DNA of 64,000 bases from Pseudomonas sp. MAG733B. Its GTDB lineage: Bacteria > Pseudomonadota > Gammaproteobacteria > Pseudomonadales > Pseudomonadaceae. This document shows positions 42,479 through 49,887 of this stretch, piece after piece. The position numbers and the translations under genes are program-made. The stretch is from contig NZ_CP145732.1 of NCBI RefSeq assembly GCF_036884845.1, positions 4,836,001-4,900,000 of the forward strand, in the 5' to 3' direction. The stretch's first letter is position 1, and each line of letters starts with the position of its first letter. Below the pieces are notes generated by a model, which was not told the origin of the DNA, did no database searches, and saw only the letters and a list, made by a program, of their open reading frames with translations.

Positions 42479-43912
42479 TCACTTTCTTTGCAGCAGCCAT
42501 TGCAGCAAACCGGTTTTCTTGACCTCCACCGTTTTTTGCATGACCAGGGTCTGACGGATTTCCTGGCGCTGATCCTGCAAATTACTCAGGGCGGTTTTCA
42601 ATTCAGCGAGGTGCTCCAACTGGCTGCCGAACAGGTTTTTCTCGATGCGAAACAGACGTCCGCTGGTAATGCTGCGGAACTCCCCACGCGAAGGTTTATC
42701 GGCAAGAATGCCCTCCTCGCCCAAGACTTCACCCGGCCCCATACGCCCGACTTCCACCAGTTTTTCGTCGTCATGAATTGCCACCGACACCACACCGGTG
42801 CTGATGATCATCAGGCAATCGGCAACCTCGCCGAATGCCAGAATCACCTCGTCGGCCTGATAGTCCACGGGGCTCATTTCATCGGCCAGGCGGTCACGCT
42901 CGTCATTGCTCAGCGAGCGGAATATCCGCACGTCCTCCAGCAACCGACGCTGACGGTTCCAGTGCTGCTCGTCCTGGCCGTGGCCCCAGCTGACACCCGC
43001 GGCTTCGAGGTGACGATGGGCCAGGTCAAACATCAGGTTGCAGATTTCATTTTTGCTTTTGGCCGAGGCGATGAAGCCCTTGAGCTCGTACTCGGTGTAA
43101 TCCAGGTGCGAGGCTTTGACCGAGACTTTGGCCGTGCGCGCCGGCAGTAGCGCACGGGTACCGCGCAAGGTTTTTTCCAGGGCATCGATGGCCCGGCGCG
43201 GACGCACACTGCTGGGCACGGCGATGATCACACTGACTCCATGCACATCACCCGGCCGACTGAAATTGATGATCCGCGCTTTCGCAGCCACCGAGTTGGG
43301 CACTACCGCAATGCCACCCATGTCGGTCATCAAGTGGGTCGAGCGCCAATCGATTTCGACCACTTTGCCCTGGGTACCGTCAATGGAAATGCTGTCATCG
43401 AGTTGGTAAGGCTTGGTGGTGTTGAGCACGATGCCGGAAAACACATCGCTTAAGGTGCTTTGCAACGCCAGGCCGACAATGATCGCCATCGCTCCGGACG
43501 TCGCGAGCAAGCCCTTGACCGGCAACTGCAAAACGTAGGCGGCGGCGCCGACAATGCCGATCAGGAAAATCACGGCGCCCAGCAGGTCGTACAGCAAACG
43601 CGCGCTGTGCCCGGCCCTGGACGTCAGGCCATAGCCAACGATGATGGTCACGGTCCGGGCCGCGAACAACCACCAGCCAATGCCCAGCACCGTACCCATC
43701 AGGTTAAGGACGGCGTCGTCCGGCCACAGTGGCGGTTGCAACGGGCTGATGCCGGCCGAGGTCATGACCCAGCTGAACGCCACAAAAATACCGATGCGAA
43801 CGCACAGGCGCAGGTTGTGCCGCGTCGCGCCGATCAGTTGCCAGAGCGCCAGGTCGATCACGACCAGGATGACACCGCAGATCAAGGGGTGAGTTTGCAG
43901 GAACGTGAACAT
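42479..43912 (-). CDS. MscS-family channel with C-terminal cyclic-nucleotide-binding domain
   Basis: 477 residues: about four or five N-terminal helices, MscS pore and beta domain (GAMAIIVGLALQSTLSDVFS then GIVLNTTKPYQLDDSISIDG, GKVVEIDWRSTHLMT and NSVAAKARIINFSRP), a cytoplasmic alpha/beta domain and a C-terminal cNMP-binding fold (FRSLSNDERDRLADEMSPVD, LIISTGVVSVAIHDDEKLVE in part, GPGEVLGEEGILADKPSRGE). Conserved GE(L/V)xGE is present, but the phosphate-binding Arg-Ala pair reads SRGE, so ligand affinity is uncertain. Such bCNG channels are thought to be gated by cyclic nucleotide. ATG 43912 has GGAG 9 nt upstream. Confidence 0.88.
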   Translation of the reverse strand: MFTFLQTHPLICGVILVVIDLALWQLIGATRHNLRLCVRIGIFVAFSWVMTSAGISPLQPPLWPDDAVLNLMGTVLGIGWWLFAARTVTIIVGYGLTSRAGHSARLLYDLLGAVIFLIGIVGAAAYVLQLPVKGLLATSGAMAIIVGLALQSTLSDVFSGIVLNTTKPYQLDDSISIDGTQGKVVEIDWRSTHLMTDMGGIAVVPNSVAAKARIINFSRPGDVHGVSVIIAVPSSVRPRRAIDALEKTLRGTRALLPARTAKVSVKASHLDYTEYELKGFIASAKSKNEICNLMFDLAHRHLEAAGVSWGHGQDEQHWNRQRRLLEDVRIFRSLSNDERDRLADEMSPVDYQADEVILAFGEVADCLMIISTGVVSVAIHDDEKLVEVGRMGPGEVLGEEGILADKPSRGEFRSITSGRLFRIEKNLFGSQLEHLAELKTALSNLQDQRQEIRQTLVMQKTVEVKKTGLLQWLLQRK

Positions 43913-44068
43913 GAATGATTTCTCCACTGCCCTTTTCAGCAGTCAGGAACCTGCGGGCGATTGCCGTCAAAAACAGATTAGCGCCGATGGGAGAAAACAC
44001 CGCGAAGGCCGGCGACCAGCCTTGTGCATCTGATTGATCGGCACTGTAAGTTGCCCGAATGCACCAGG

Positions 44069-44154
44069 CACTCCTACCTCAGTGCTAACCGTTAATACCC
44101 AGGTATGACGAGGCTGACCCCCATGTGCTAGCGCGCTGTCTTGAGGTAGGAGTG
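44069..44154. repeat. 13-bp inverted repeat enclosing a promoter-like site
   Basis: Arms CACTCCTACCTCA and TGAGGTAGGAGTG, perfect over 13 bp with a 60-bp spacer that carries TTAATACCCAGGTATGA and GGCTGACCC. Could be a protein-binding pair, a large RNA hairpin or an invertible segment. No adjacent recombinase gene is seen. Confidence 0.6.
44092..44108 (+). promoter_or_regulatory. ATACCYAGGTAT-type site upstream of Dps-like gene
   Basis: TTAATACCCAGGTATGA, followed by GGCTGACCC at 44112, about 130 bp before the Dps-like start. It matches the 38248 site in sequence and in spacing to GGCTGACCC. Confidence 0.6.
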
Positions 44155-44237
44155 TTATCCGGACCCCGTCGATTTACGCTGGTCACCTCGAATGAATCAA
44201 CTCATCGCGCCGATGCGCTGGCCTGAGGACGGTTGTC

Positions 44238-44768
44238 ATGAACGCACTGCAAAAGCTGTACATCGTCAGTCATCCGATGCGCATCAGCCGTTATGGTGCG
44301 CACACGTCCCTGTCCATCGCCGAGCGCGTGGAGATCATCGACGCATTGACGCAAACGCTGAGCACCACACTGGGCATTCTCGCTCAGCTCAAACGGGGTC
44401 AGCAGAAACTGCACAACGTCAGCTTCCTGCCGGTCCAACAGCTGTTCCACCGGCTGGTGCGCACCAATACCGACTATGCCGAATTCCTCGTTGCCGGCAT
44501 CACTGACCTGGGCGGATATGCCGAAAGCGCATCGCTCTACGCCCTGAATGACACAAACGAGGCACAGTGTTTTGCCGATTGCCTGACAGGCATTTGCCAG
44601 GGAACGCGCCGCCTGCGGGCTTTCGATGCCTTGCTGCGTGATTACCGGGAATGCGCCATCGCCAACAAGGACAACGCCAGCAAACGTTTTTTCGAAGAAT
44701 GCACGCGCCACACCGCGCGGTTTCTGTTGTTGATCGAGGACAACCTCAGCCATGAACAACCATGGTGA
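44238..44768 (+). CDS. Dps/ferritin-like protein lacking ferroxidase residues
   Basis: 176 residues. The segment LSTTLGILAQLKRGQQKLHN then VSFLPVQQLFHRLVRTNTDY and AEFLVAGITDLGGYAES aligns without gaps to Dps helices A and B (KQAHWN, VHEMLD, LDTMAER, LGG). The five ferroxidase positions of E. coli Dps read here Gln55, Gln67, His71, Glu82 and Ala86, so only one acidic ligand is kept. The C-terminal FFEECTRHTARFLLLIEDNL matches the last Dps helix. Iron oxidation is unlikely; DNA binding or a structural role is possible. AGGA is 9 nt before ATG 44238. The palindrome upstream suggests FixJ-type control. Confidence 0.7.
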   Translation: MNALQKLYIVSHPMRISRYGAHTSLSIAERVEIIDALTQTLSTTLGILAQLKRGQQKLHNVSFLPVQQLFHRLVRTNTDYAEFLVAGITDLGGYAESASLYALNDTNEAQCFADCLTGICQGTRRLRAFDALLRDYRECAIANKDNASKRFFEECTRHTARFLLLIEDNLSHEQPW

Positions 44769-44830
44769 AGGCTCTATCTCAAGACTTGATATTGATAACC
44801 CGTCGCAACTAAGGCGAAAAACCAACCAAA

Positions 44831-44885
44831 CATACCCAAGTATACTATTCCGCATTTTTGGAGCGCGTATCTTGCAAGTATGGCG
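44831..44885 (+). promoter_or_regulatory. Palindrome plus CGTATCTTG promoter, receiver gene 3
   Basis: CATACCCAAGTATACT at 44831-44846, then 19 bp, then CGTATCTTGCAAGTATGGCG from 44866. Same architecture as 22729 and 37735; CTTGCAAG is itself a palindrome in copies 2 and 3. Confidence 0.7.
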
Positions 44886-44926
44886 GGCGCCACTTAGCGC
44901 CACTCGCAATGACGCAAGGTTTCTAC

Positions 44927-45301
44927 ATGTTCAACTCAGCTATTATTTCAGTTGTTGATGATGACGAACTTATTCTTGTCTCACTGGACAGTTTATTGCG
45001 CTCTTACGGTTACACGGTAATGACCTACAACAGCGCCTATGCGTTTCTTGAGTCCAGCGGGCCAGAGCAGACCCACTGCCTGATCTCGGATATTCAGATG
45101 CCCGGCATGTGCGGGGTAAAGATGTACGAAGCGCTGGCGGCCAGGAATACCCATATCCCCACGCTGTTTATTACGGGTAAACCGGGGCTGCCGCCGCAGT
45201 TCAGTGCCAGTGTGCGAAAGCCTGAAGGTTACTTTTCCAAACCTTTTAATACCGATGCGTTGCTGGCGTGTATAGAACGGGCCTTGAAGCGCCGGATTTG
45301 A
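44927..45301 (+). CDS. Receiver-only response regulator 3
   Basis: 124 residues, a lone receiver: VVDDDELILVSLDSLLRSYG, Asp55 in CLISDIQMPGMCG, FITGKPG and Lys105 in YFSKPFNTDALL. All phosphorylation residues are present and there is no output domain. AGGT is 6 nt before ATG 44927; ATGs at 44858 and 44909 are in frame but lie in or near the conserved promoter. It follows the Dps-like gene by 158 bp and precedes catalase by about 100 bp. Confidence 0.87.
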   Translation: MFNSAIISVVDDDELILVSLDSLLRSYGYTVMTYNSAYAFLESSGPEQTHCLISDIQMPGMCGVKMYEALAARNTHIPTLFITGKPGLPPQFSASVRKPEGYFSKPFNTDALLACIERALKRRI

Positions 45302-45400
45302 TATTGATTAAACAACTTACCTTTTCTTTATCCGTTTTCGATTAGTTAAGACTTTCACGCTCCCCACTCAACTAAAACATCAACTTAAAGAAACCGTGCC

Positions 45401-46843
45401 ATGCCCAAAAACAAACTGACCTCAATCAACGGCGCGCCCGTCGTCGACAACTTCAATATCCAGACCGCCGGCCCTCGTGGCCCGGCACTGCTGCAGGATA
45501 TCTGGCTGCTGGAAAAACTCGCTCACTTCGACCGCGAAGTCATTCCCGAGCGGCGCATGCATGCCAAAGGTTCCGGCGCCTACGGCACCTTCACCGTGAC
45601 CCACGATGTGACGCGCTACACCAAGGCCCGCCTGTTTTCGGAGGTCGGCAAGCAAACGCCGATCTTCACCCGGTTCTCCACCGTTGCCGGCGAGCGTGGC
45701 GCCGCCGATGCCGAGCGTGATATTCGTGGTTTTGCCCTGAAGTTCTACACCGAGCAAGGTAACTGGGATTTGGTGGGCAACAACATCCCGGTGTTTTTCT
45801 TCCGCGATCCATTGCGTTTCCCGGACCTCAACCACGCGGTCAAACGCGACCCACGTACCGGCATGCGCAACGCGCAAAGCAACTGGGATTTCTGGACGTC
45901 ACTGCCCGAAGCCTTGCATCAGGTGACCATCGTCATGAGTCAGCGCGGCATCCCCCGCAGCTACCGGCACATGCACGGTTTCGGCAGCCACACCTTCAGC
46001 CTGATCAACGCCAACAACGAGCGGTACTGGGTCAAGTTCACCTTCAAGAGCCAGCAGGGCGTGCAAAACCTCAGCGACGAGGAAGCGCAAAACCTCATTG
46101 GCCGCGACCGGGAAAGTCATCATAGGGATCTGTTCGACAGCATCGAAGCGGGCGACTTTCCGCGCTGGACGTTCTATATCCAGGTCATGACCGAAGACCA
46201 GGCCCACGACCACGAAGTCAATCCGTTCGACCTGACCAAGGTCTGGCCGCACAAGGATTACCCGTTGATCGAAGTAGGCTATTTCGAACTCAACCGCAAT
46301 CCGGAAAACGTCTTCGCCGAAGTCGAGCAAGCGGCGTTTTCGCCATCGAACGTCGTGCCCGGTATCGGCTTCTCACCAGACCGGATGCTGCAAGCGCGCT
46401 TGTTTGCCTATGGCGACGCGGCGCGTTATCGCCTCGGCGTCAACCATCACCAGATCCCGGTCAACGCCGCCCGCTGCCCGGTGCACAGTTTCCATCGCGA
46501 CGGCGCCATGCGCGTGGACGGCAACTACGGCGGCCAGTTGGCGTACGTTCCCAACAGCGATGACCAATGGGCCGACCAACCGGACTGGCGTGAGCCGCCG
46601 CTGAAAATATCCGGCGCTGCCGGGCATTGGGATCATCGTGTGGATGAGGACCACTTCGAACAGCCGGGCAACCTGTTCCGCCTGATGTCGGAATCGCAGA
46701 AGCAGGCGCTGTTCGAAAACACCGCGCGTTCGCTCAGTGGCGTGTCGCAACAAGTGCAGCAGCGGCATGTTGCTCACTGCACCAAGGCCGATCCGTTTTA
46801 TGGGGCTGGGGTTGCGAGAGCGTTGGCCGAACTCGCCCGGTAA
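45401..46843 (+). CDS. Monofunctional heme catalase (clade 3-like)
   Basis: 480 residues, the size of small-subunit catalases. Distal His54 in [15 protein letters not shown], distal Asn at 127/128 in [13 protein letters not shown], and proximal heme-ligand Tyr in [14 protein letters not shown] are all present; [11 protein letters not shown] and the NADPH-binding region look normal. It converts H2O2 to water and oxygen. No signal peptide, so cytoplasmic. I did not assign katA or katB. The ribosome-binding site is weak (AAAGAAACC). A hairpin at 46853 follows the stop. Its place next to the receiver and Dps-like genes fits a peroxide or respiration stress group. Confidence 0.95.
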   Translation: MPKNKLTSINGAPVVDNFNIQTAGPRGPALLQDIWLLEKLAHFDREVIPERRMHAKGSGAYGTFTVTHDVTRYTKARLFSEVGKQTPIFTRFSTVAGERGAADAERDIRGFALKFYTEQGNWDLVGNNIPVFFFRDPLRFPDLNHAVKRDPRTGMRNAQSNWDFWTSLPEALHQVTIVMSQRGIPRSYRHMHGFGSHTFSLINANNERYWVKFTFKSQQGVQNLSDEEAQNLIGRDRESHHRDLFDSIEAGDFPRWTFYIQVMTEDQAHDHEVNPFDLTKVWPHKDYPLIEVGYFELNRNPENVFAEVEQAAFSPSNVVPGIGFSPDRMLQARLFAYGDAARYRLGVNHHQIPVNAARCPVHSFHRDGAMRVDGNYGGQLAYVPNSDDQWADQPDWREPPLKISGAAGHWDHRVDEDHFEQPGNLFRLMSESQKQALFENTARSLSGVSQQVQQRHVAHCTKADPFYGAGVARALAELAR

Positions 46844-46852
46844 ACCCAAAAC

Positions 46853-46876
46853 CCTGTGGGAGCTTGCTCCCACAGG
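46853..46876. terminator. Perfect palindrome after catalase
   Basis: CCTGTGGGAGC-TT-GCTCCCACAGG, an 11-bp stem 9 bp after the catalase stop, in the gap to the convergent HxlR gene. It resembles a minimal REP hairpin; no T-run follows. Confidence 0.6.
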
Positions 46877-46897
46877 ATCATCCGGGGATTCAAAAAA

Positions 46898-47347
46898 TCA
46901 GTGCGGCACACCCAATTTCGTCGCCACCTCACCCGCTGCCAGATGTCGTCCATCGGCCGCAACCAGTTCCAGTTTCTGAATCGGTTTGCGATTTTTCGCA
47001 TCGACCATGACCGACCCGAGTTCGCCGGGCTCGTACATGAATTCATTGCCCCACTGCGACAGCGCAATCAGCACTGTCTGCAACGCACGCCCCTTCTCGG
47101 TCAGCACATATTCCTTGTAAACACTGCCATCCGCGGCCGGGAGCATTTCCATCACACCCTGCGCCACCAAGCCTTTGAGCCGTGTACTCAGAATGTTTTT
47201 CGCGACATCCAGGCTTTTCTGGAAATCGCTGAATCGCCGCGTGCCGGCAAGGGCGTCACGAATGATCAGCAGCGACCACCAATCGCCGATCAGATCAAGG
47301 GACCGGGCCACCGGGCATGGATCACCCTGCAAGCTTTTGCGCTTCAC
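46898..47347 (-). CDS. HxlR-family transcriptional regulator, probable GTG start
   Basis: 149 residues: MKRKSLQGDPCPVARSLDLI then GDWWSLLIIRDALAGTRRFS and DFQKSLDVAKNILSTRLKGL are the HxlR winged helix, with Cys11 in the usual redox-sensing position of this family. GTG 47347 is chosen because GGAGG lies 8 nt upstream and the product starts like the family; ATG 47362 has no binding site. The C-terminal 40 residues (MYEPGELGSVMVDAKNRKPI) extend past the minimal fold. Divergent from the SDR gene, with three operator-like repeats between them. Confidence 0.88.
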   Translation of the reverse strand: MKRKSLQGDPCPVARSLDLIGDWWSLLIIRDALAGTRRFSDFQKSLDVAKNILSTRLKGLVAQGVMEMLPAADGSVYKEYVLTEKGRALQTVLIALSQWGNEFMYEPGELGSVMVDAKNRKPIQKLELVAADGRHLAAGEVATKLGVPH

Positions 47348-47404
47348 CTCATTTACCTCCATTAAAAATTGACGGATTGGCGCAAAGCACGCCTTCCAGT
47401 CAGT

Positions 47405-47421
47405 GGTTGCATAATACAACC
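47405..47421. promoter_or_regulatory. HxlR operator-like repeat 1
   Basis: GGTTGCATAATACAACC, a 17-bp imperfect palindrome 58 bp from the GTG start of the HxlR gene. Consensus of the three sites: GGTTNYATNATRNAACC. Confidence 0.6.
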
Positions 47422-47446
47422 TTGGGTGCTAATAATTACAACTGTT

Positions 47447-47463
47447 GGTTTTATTATAAAACC
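47447..47463. promoter_or_regulatory. HxlR operator-like repeat 2
   Basis: GGTTTTATTATAAAACC, 17 bp, symmetric around its central T. It is 42 bp (four helical turns) from repeat 1. Confidence 0.65.
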
Positions 47464-47523
47464 AAAAACCCGATTCCAATCTGTTGACGCCAGTGCCAGG
47501 CACACCTTTGTACGGGCCTCAAT

Positions 47524-47540
47524 GGTTGCATCATGAAACC
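47524..47540. promoter_or_regulatory. HxlR operator-like repeat 3
   Basis: GGTTGCATCATGAAACC, 17 bp, 20 bp before the SDR start codon and likely overlapping its promoter or transcript start. It matches repeats 1 and 2 at both GGTT/AACC arms and the AT.AT centre. Confidence 0.6.
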
Positions 47541-47560
47541 TAAAAAATAGGAATTCCCCC

Positions 47561-48346
47561 ATGAAACTGGCTGGAAAAACGGCATTCATCACCGGCGGCA
47601 ATAGCGGCCTGGGCCTGGCGACCGCAAAGCTTTTCATCGCAGAAGGCGCAAAAGTGGCCATAACCGGCCGCAGTCAAAAAACCCTGGATGAAGCGCGCGA
47701 AGCGTTAGGTCCGAACCTGCTGGCAATCCAGGCCGACCTCACCGATGTCAAAGAGATCGAACGCGCCGTGGCCGAGGCCGTCGCGGTGTTCGGCAAACTG
47801 GATGTGGTATTTGCCAATGCGGGAATCGCCGGCCTGACGCCCGTCGGCGGGACCACACTGGAAGCCTTCCAGAGCATCATCCAGACCAACCTCACCGGCA
47901 CCTTTTTTACCGTGCAGGCTGCTGAACCGCACCTCAATCCCGGTGCCTCGATCATTTTGAACGGCTCGGTTCACGCCGACATGGGCTGGCCGGGCTACAG
48001 CGCTTACGCAGCGACCAAAGGCGCGGTCCGCTCGATGACGCGAGTCATGGCAGCAGAGTTCGCCCCACGAGGGATCCGGGTCAATCAGATCACACCCGGC
48101 GCCGCACGCACGCCGGTATGGAATCCGCTTGCGTCGAGTTCGGCAGCCATGGATGCACTGGAAGTGAAATTGGTGACGACCATTCCCCTGGGTCGCATTG
48201 GCGAAGCCGAAGAAGTCGCCACGGTGGCGCTGTTCCTCGCCTCCAGCGATTCAAGCAATGTGGTGGGTGCAGAGATTGTCGTGGATGGCGGCGCAACCGG
48301 TTCACCCTTGGGCGCACCGGCTCACCGGAAAAATTGGGAGTCTTGA
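47561..48346 (+). CDS. Classical short-chain dehydrogenase/reductase
   Basis: 261 residues: TGGNSGLG cofactor motif (residues 10-17, in TAFITGGNSGLGLATAKLF), DVVFANAG, catalytic Ser in LNGSVHADMGWPG and YSAYAATKGAVRS with the YxxxK pair, and the C-terminal NVVGAEIVVDGGATGS typical of the family. All catalytic residues are present. AGGA lies about 10 nt before ATG 47561. Likely target of the divergent HxlR regulator, an arrangement usual for reactive-carbonyl or quinone stress. Substrate unknown. Confidence 0.9.
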   Translation: MKLAGKTAFITGGNSGLGLATAKLFIAEGAKVAITGRSQKTLDEAREALGPNLLAIQADLTDVKEIERAVAEAVAVFGKLDVVFANAGIAGLTPVGGTTLEAFQSIIQTNLTGTFFTVQAAEPHLNPGASIILNGSVHADMGWPGYSAYAATKGAVRSMTRVMAAEFAPRGIRVNQITPGAARTPVWNPLASSSAAMDALEVKLVTTIPLGRIGEAEEVATVALFLASSDSSNVVGAEIVVDGGATGSPLGAPAHRKNWES

Positions 48347-48381
48347 GGCACTGGCGATAATCGACAAGCGATTTGAATGAC

Positions 48382-48473
48382 CTGTGGGAGCGAGCTTGCT
48401 CGCGATAGCGGCGTGTCAGTCACCGTCAATGGCGACTGGAACACCGTCATCGCGAGCAAGCTCGCTCCCACAG
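48382..48473. repeat. REP inverted pair
   Basis: CTGTGGGAGCGAGCTTGCTC at the left and its reverse complement ending at 48473, with a 45-bp middle (GTGTCAGTCACC...). It lies directly before the hmuS remnant, and may mark the end point of the deletion there. Confidence 0.85.
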
Positions 48474-48474
48474 G

Positions 48475-48718
48475 GTTTGTTGCTTCATTTCAGGACGCGC
48501 TGAGCACCCATCAAATTTCCGTAGCCCTCAAGACCACCGGCGCGACTGAACTATGGCGTGTGCACAAGCCGAGCGTCGATGGCATCATCACCCGCTACGA
48601 AGGTTTCGATGCCGATGGTGAACTGGTCATCCGGCTGTTCGGCGTGCGCAAGCCGGGCATCCCGGAGCGTGACGACTGGCGTTCCCTGGCCGAAACCGTC
48701 ACCGTCCTGAACGACTAA
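48475..48718 (+). pseudogene. 3' remnant of hmuS/phuS (heme-handling protein)
   Basis: The frame running from the REP pair to the stop at 48718 carries, from about 48509, ALKTTGATELWRVHKPSVDG then IITRYEGFDADGELVIRLFG and VRKPGIPERDDWRSLAETV. This is the C-terminal end of HmuS/PhuS cytoplasmic heme proteins (ELWRVRKPxxDG, FDxxGELxxxLFGxRKPGxPE). Some 280 N-terminal residues of the usual gene are missing, with a REP pair in their place, and there is no start of its own. It is followed at 48731 by the hmuT remnant, the usual gene order. Confidence 0.7.
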
Positions 48719-48730
48719 GGAAAAGTCTTG

Positions 48731-48853
48731 ATGCGTATCAAATCACTGCGGGTCGCCGGCGGCGCGTTCAGCGAATGGGTGGTCGCCCTTGGTAGCGAGA
48801 GCAAACCGGTGGGTGTCGACAGCTATCTCCAGACAACAGAGAGCAACCGATGA
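48731..48853 (+). pseudogene. Internally deleted hmuT/phuT (heme-binding protein) remnant
   Basis: Forty codons: MRIKSLRVAGGAFSEWVVAL GSESKPVGVDS, then YLQTTESNR and stop. AGGA.SEWVVALG.....VGVD is the start of the mature HmuT heme-binding protein, but the signal peptide is absent and the following 230 or so residues are gone. AAGGA still precedes the ATG, and the stop overlaps the hmuU start as ATGA, so the remnant may survive because it couples translation into hmuU. Heme capture by this system is probably lost unless another binding protein serves it. Confidence 0.7.
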
Positions 48854-49887
48854 CGGCCATCGTTCGGCCACGGCCGATGCTGATTACCCTGGGTCTGTTG
48901 TTGCTGTTGGTGTTCTGGCTGTCCCTGGCCCTCGGGCCGGTCAGCCTGCCGCTGGGCGATACCTTGCTGGCCGGGATGCGCTTGCTCGGGATGCCGGTTG
49001 ACGGTGGCGACACGCAACAGGCGGAACTGATCCTCGGTCAGATCCGCCTGCCGCGCAGCTTGCTCGGCATCGCGGTCGGTTCGGTACTGGCTCTCTCGGG
49101 CGTGGCGATGCAGGGGTTGTTTCGCAACCCGTTGGCAGACCCGGGTCTGGTCGGCGTGTCCGGTGGCGCGGCACTCGGCGCAGCTTTCGCCATCGTCGGT
49201 GGCAGCATGCTGGGCGGTTTGCCGCCGGCCATCGAGCCGTATCTGCTGTCGGTCTGCGCCTTCGTTGGTGGCTTGATCGTTACGGCGGTGGTGTATCGCT
49301 TCGGGCGCAGCAACGGCCAGACCGACGTCGCCACCATGTTGCTGGCGGGCGTGGCGATGACGGCCATGGCCGGTGCCGGGGTCGGTTTGTTCACCTATCT
49401 GGCCGATGACGCCACGTTGCGCACCCTGACCTTCTGGAACCTGGGCAGCCTCAACGGCGCCAGCTACCCGCGCCTGTGGCCATTGCTGATCGTGGCGGTG
49501 GGCGTGGCGCTGTGGTTGCCGCGTCGCGCGGCGGCGCTCAATGCGATGCTGTTGGGCGAATCGGAAGCGCGTCACCTGGGTTTTAATGTCGAGCGGATCA
49601 AACTCGAACTGGTGCTGTGCACGGCGCTGGGCGTCGGTGCCGCCGTAGCGGCGGCGGGCCTGATCGGATTCATCGGTCTGGTCGTCCCGCACCTGATGCG
49701 GCTGCTGGTCGGTCCGGATCATCGGGTGTTGTTGCCGGCCTCCTTGCTCGCCGGGGCTAGCCTTTTGTTGCTGGCCGATCTGGTCGCCCGCCTGTTGCTG
49801 GCGCCGGCCGAGTTGCCGATCGGCATCGTCACCGCACTCATCGGTGCGCCCTTCTTCCTTTATCTGCTGGTGCGAGGGCGTTCCTGA
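48850..49887 (+). CDS. hmuU: Heme ABC transporter permease
   Basis: 345 residues with about ten hydrophobic helices of the FecCD/BtuC permease family: [60 protein letters not shown] and [19 protein letters not shown] are the standard blocks, the last contacting the ATPase. Placement between hmuT and hmuV remnants or genes identifies it as the heme permease (phuU in P. aeruginosa naming). Start ATG 48850 overlaps the preceding stop and its own stop overlaps hmuV (TGATG), so the genes are translationally coupled. The gene itself looks intact. Confidence 0.9.
   Translation: MTAIVRPRPMLITLGLLLLLVFWLSLALGPVSLPLGDTLLAGMRLLGMPVDGGDTQQAELILGQIRLPRSLLGIAVGSVLALSGVAMQGLFRNPLADPGLVGVSGGAALGAAFAIVGGSMLGGLPPAIEPYLLSVCAFVGGLIVTAVVYRFGRSNGQTDVATMLLAGVAMTAMAGAGVGLFTYLADDATLRTLTFWNLGSLNGASYPRLWPLLIVAVGVALWLPRRAAALNAMLLGESEARHLGFNVERIKLELVLCTALGVGAAVAAAGLIGFIGLVVPHLMRLLVGPDHRVLLPASLLAGASLLLLADLVARLLLAPAELPIGIVTALIGAPFFLYLLVRGRS

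Larger units (their letters stand above)
43913..44237. other. 325-bp divergent intergenic region
   Basis: Separates the MscS-type gene from the Dps-like gene. It contains a perfect 13-bp inverted repeat (CACTCCTACCTCA at 44069-44081, TGAGGTAGGAGTG at 44142-44154) enclosing the palindrome site at 44092. The first 120 bp next to the channel gene show nothing recognisable. Confidence 0.55.

Noticed and set aside
44192..44506. 104-codon frame overlapping the Dps-like gene
   Set aside because: Different frame from the Dps-like match, with His/Arg-rich shadow composition.
46200..46240. Catalase as bifunctional KatG
   Set aside because: Size and RLFAYGD heme ligand are those of monofunctional catalases.
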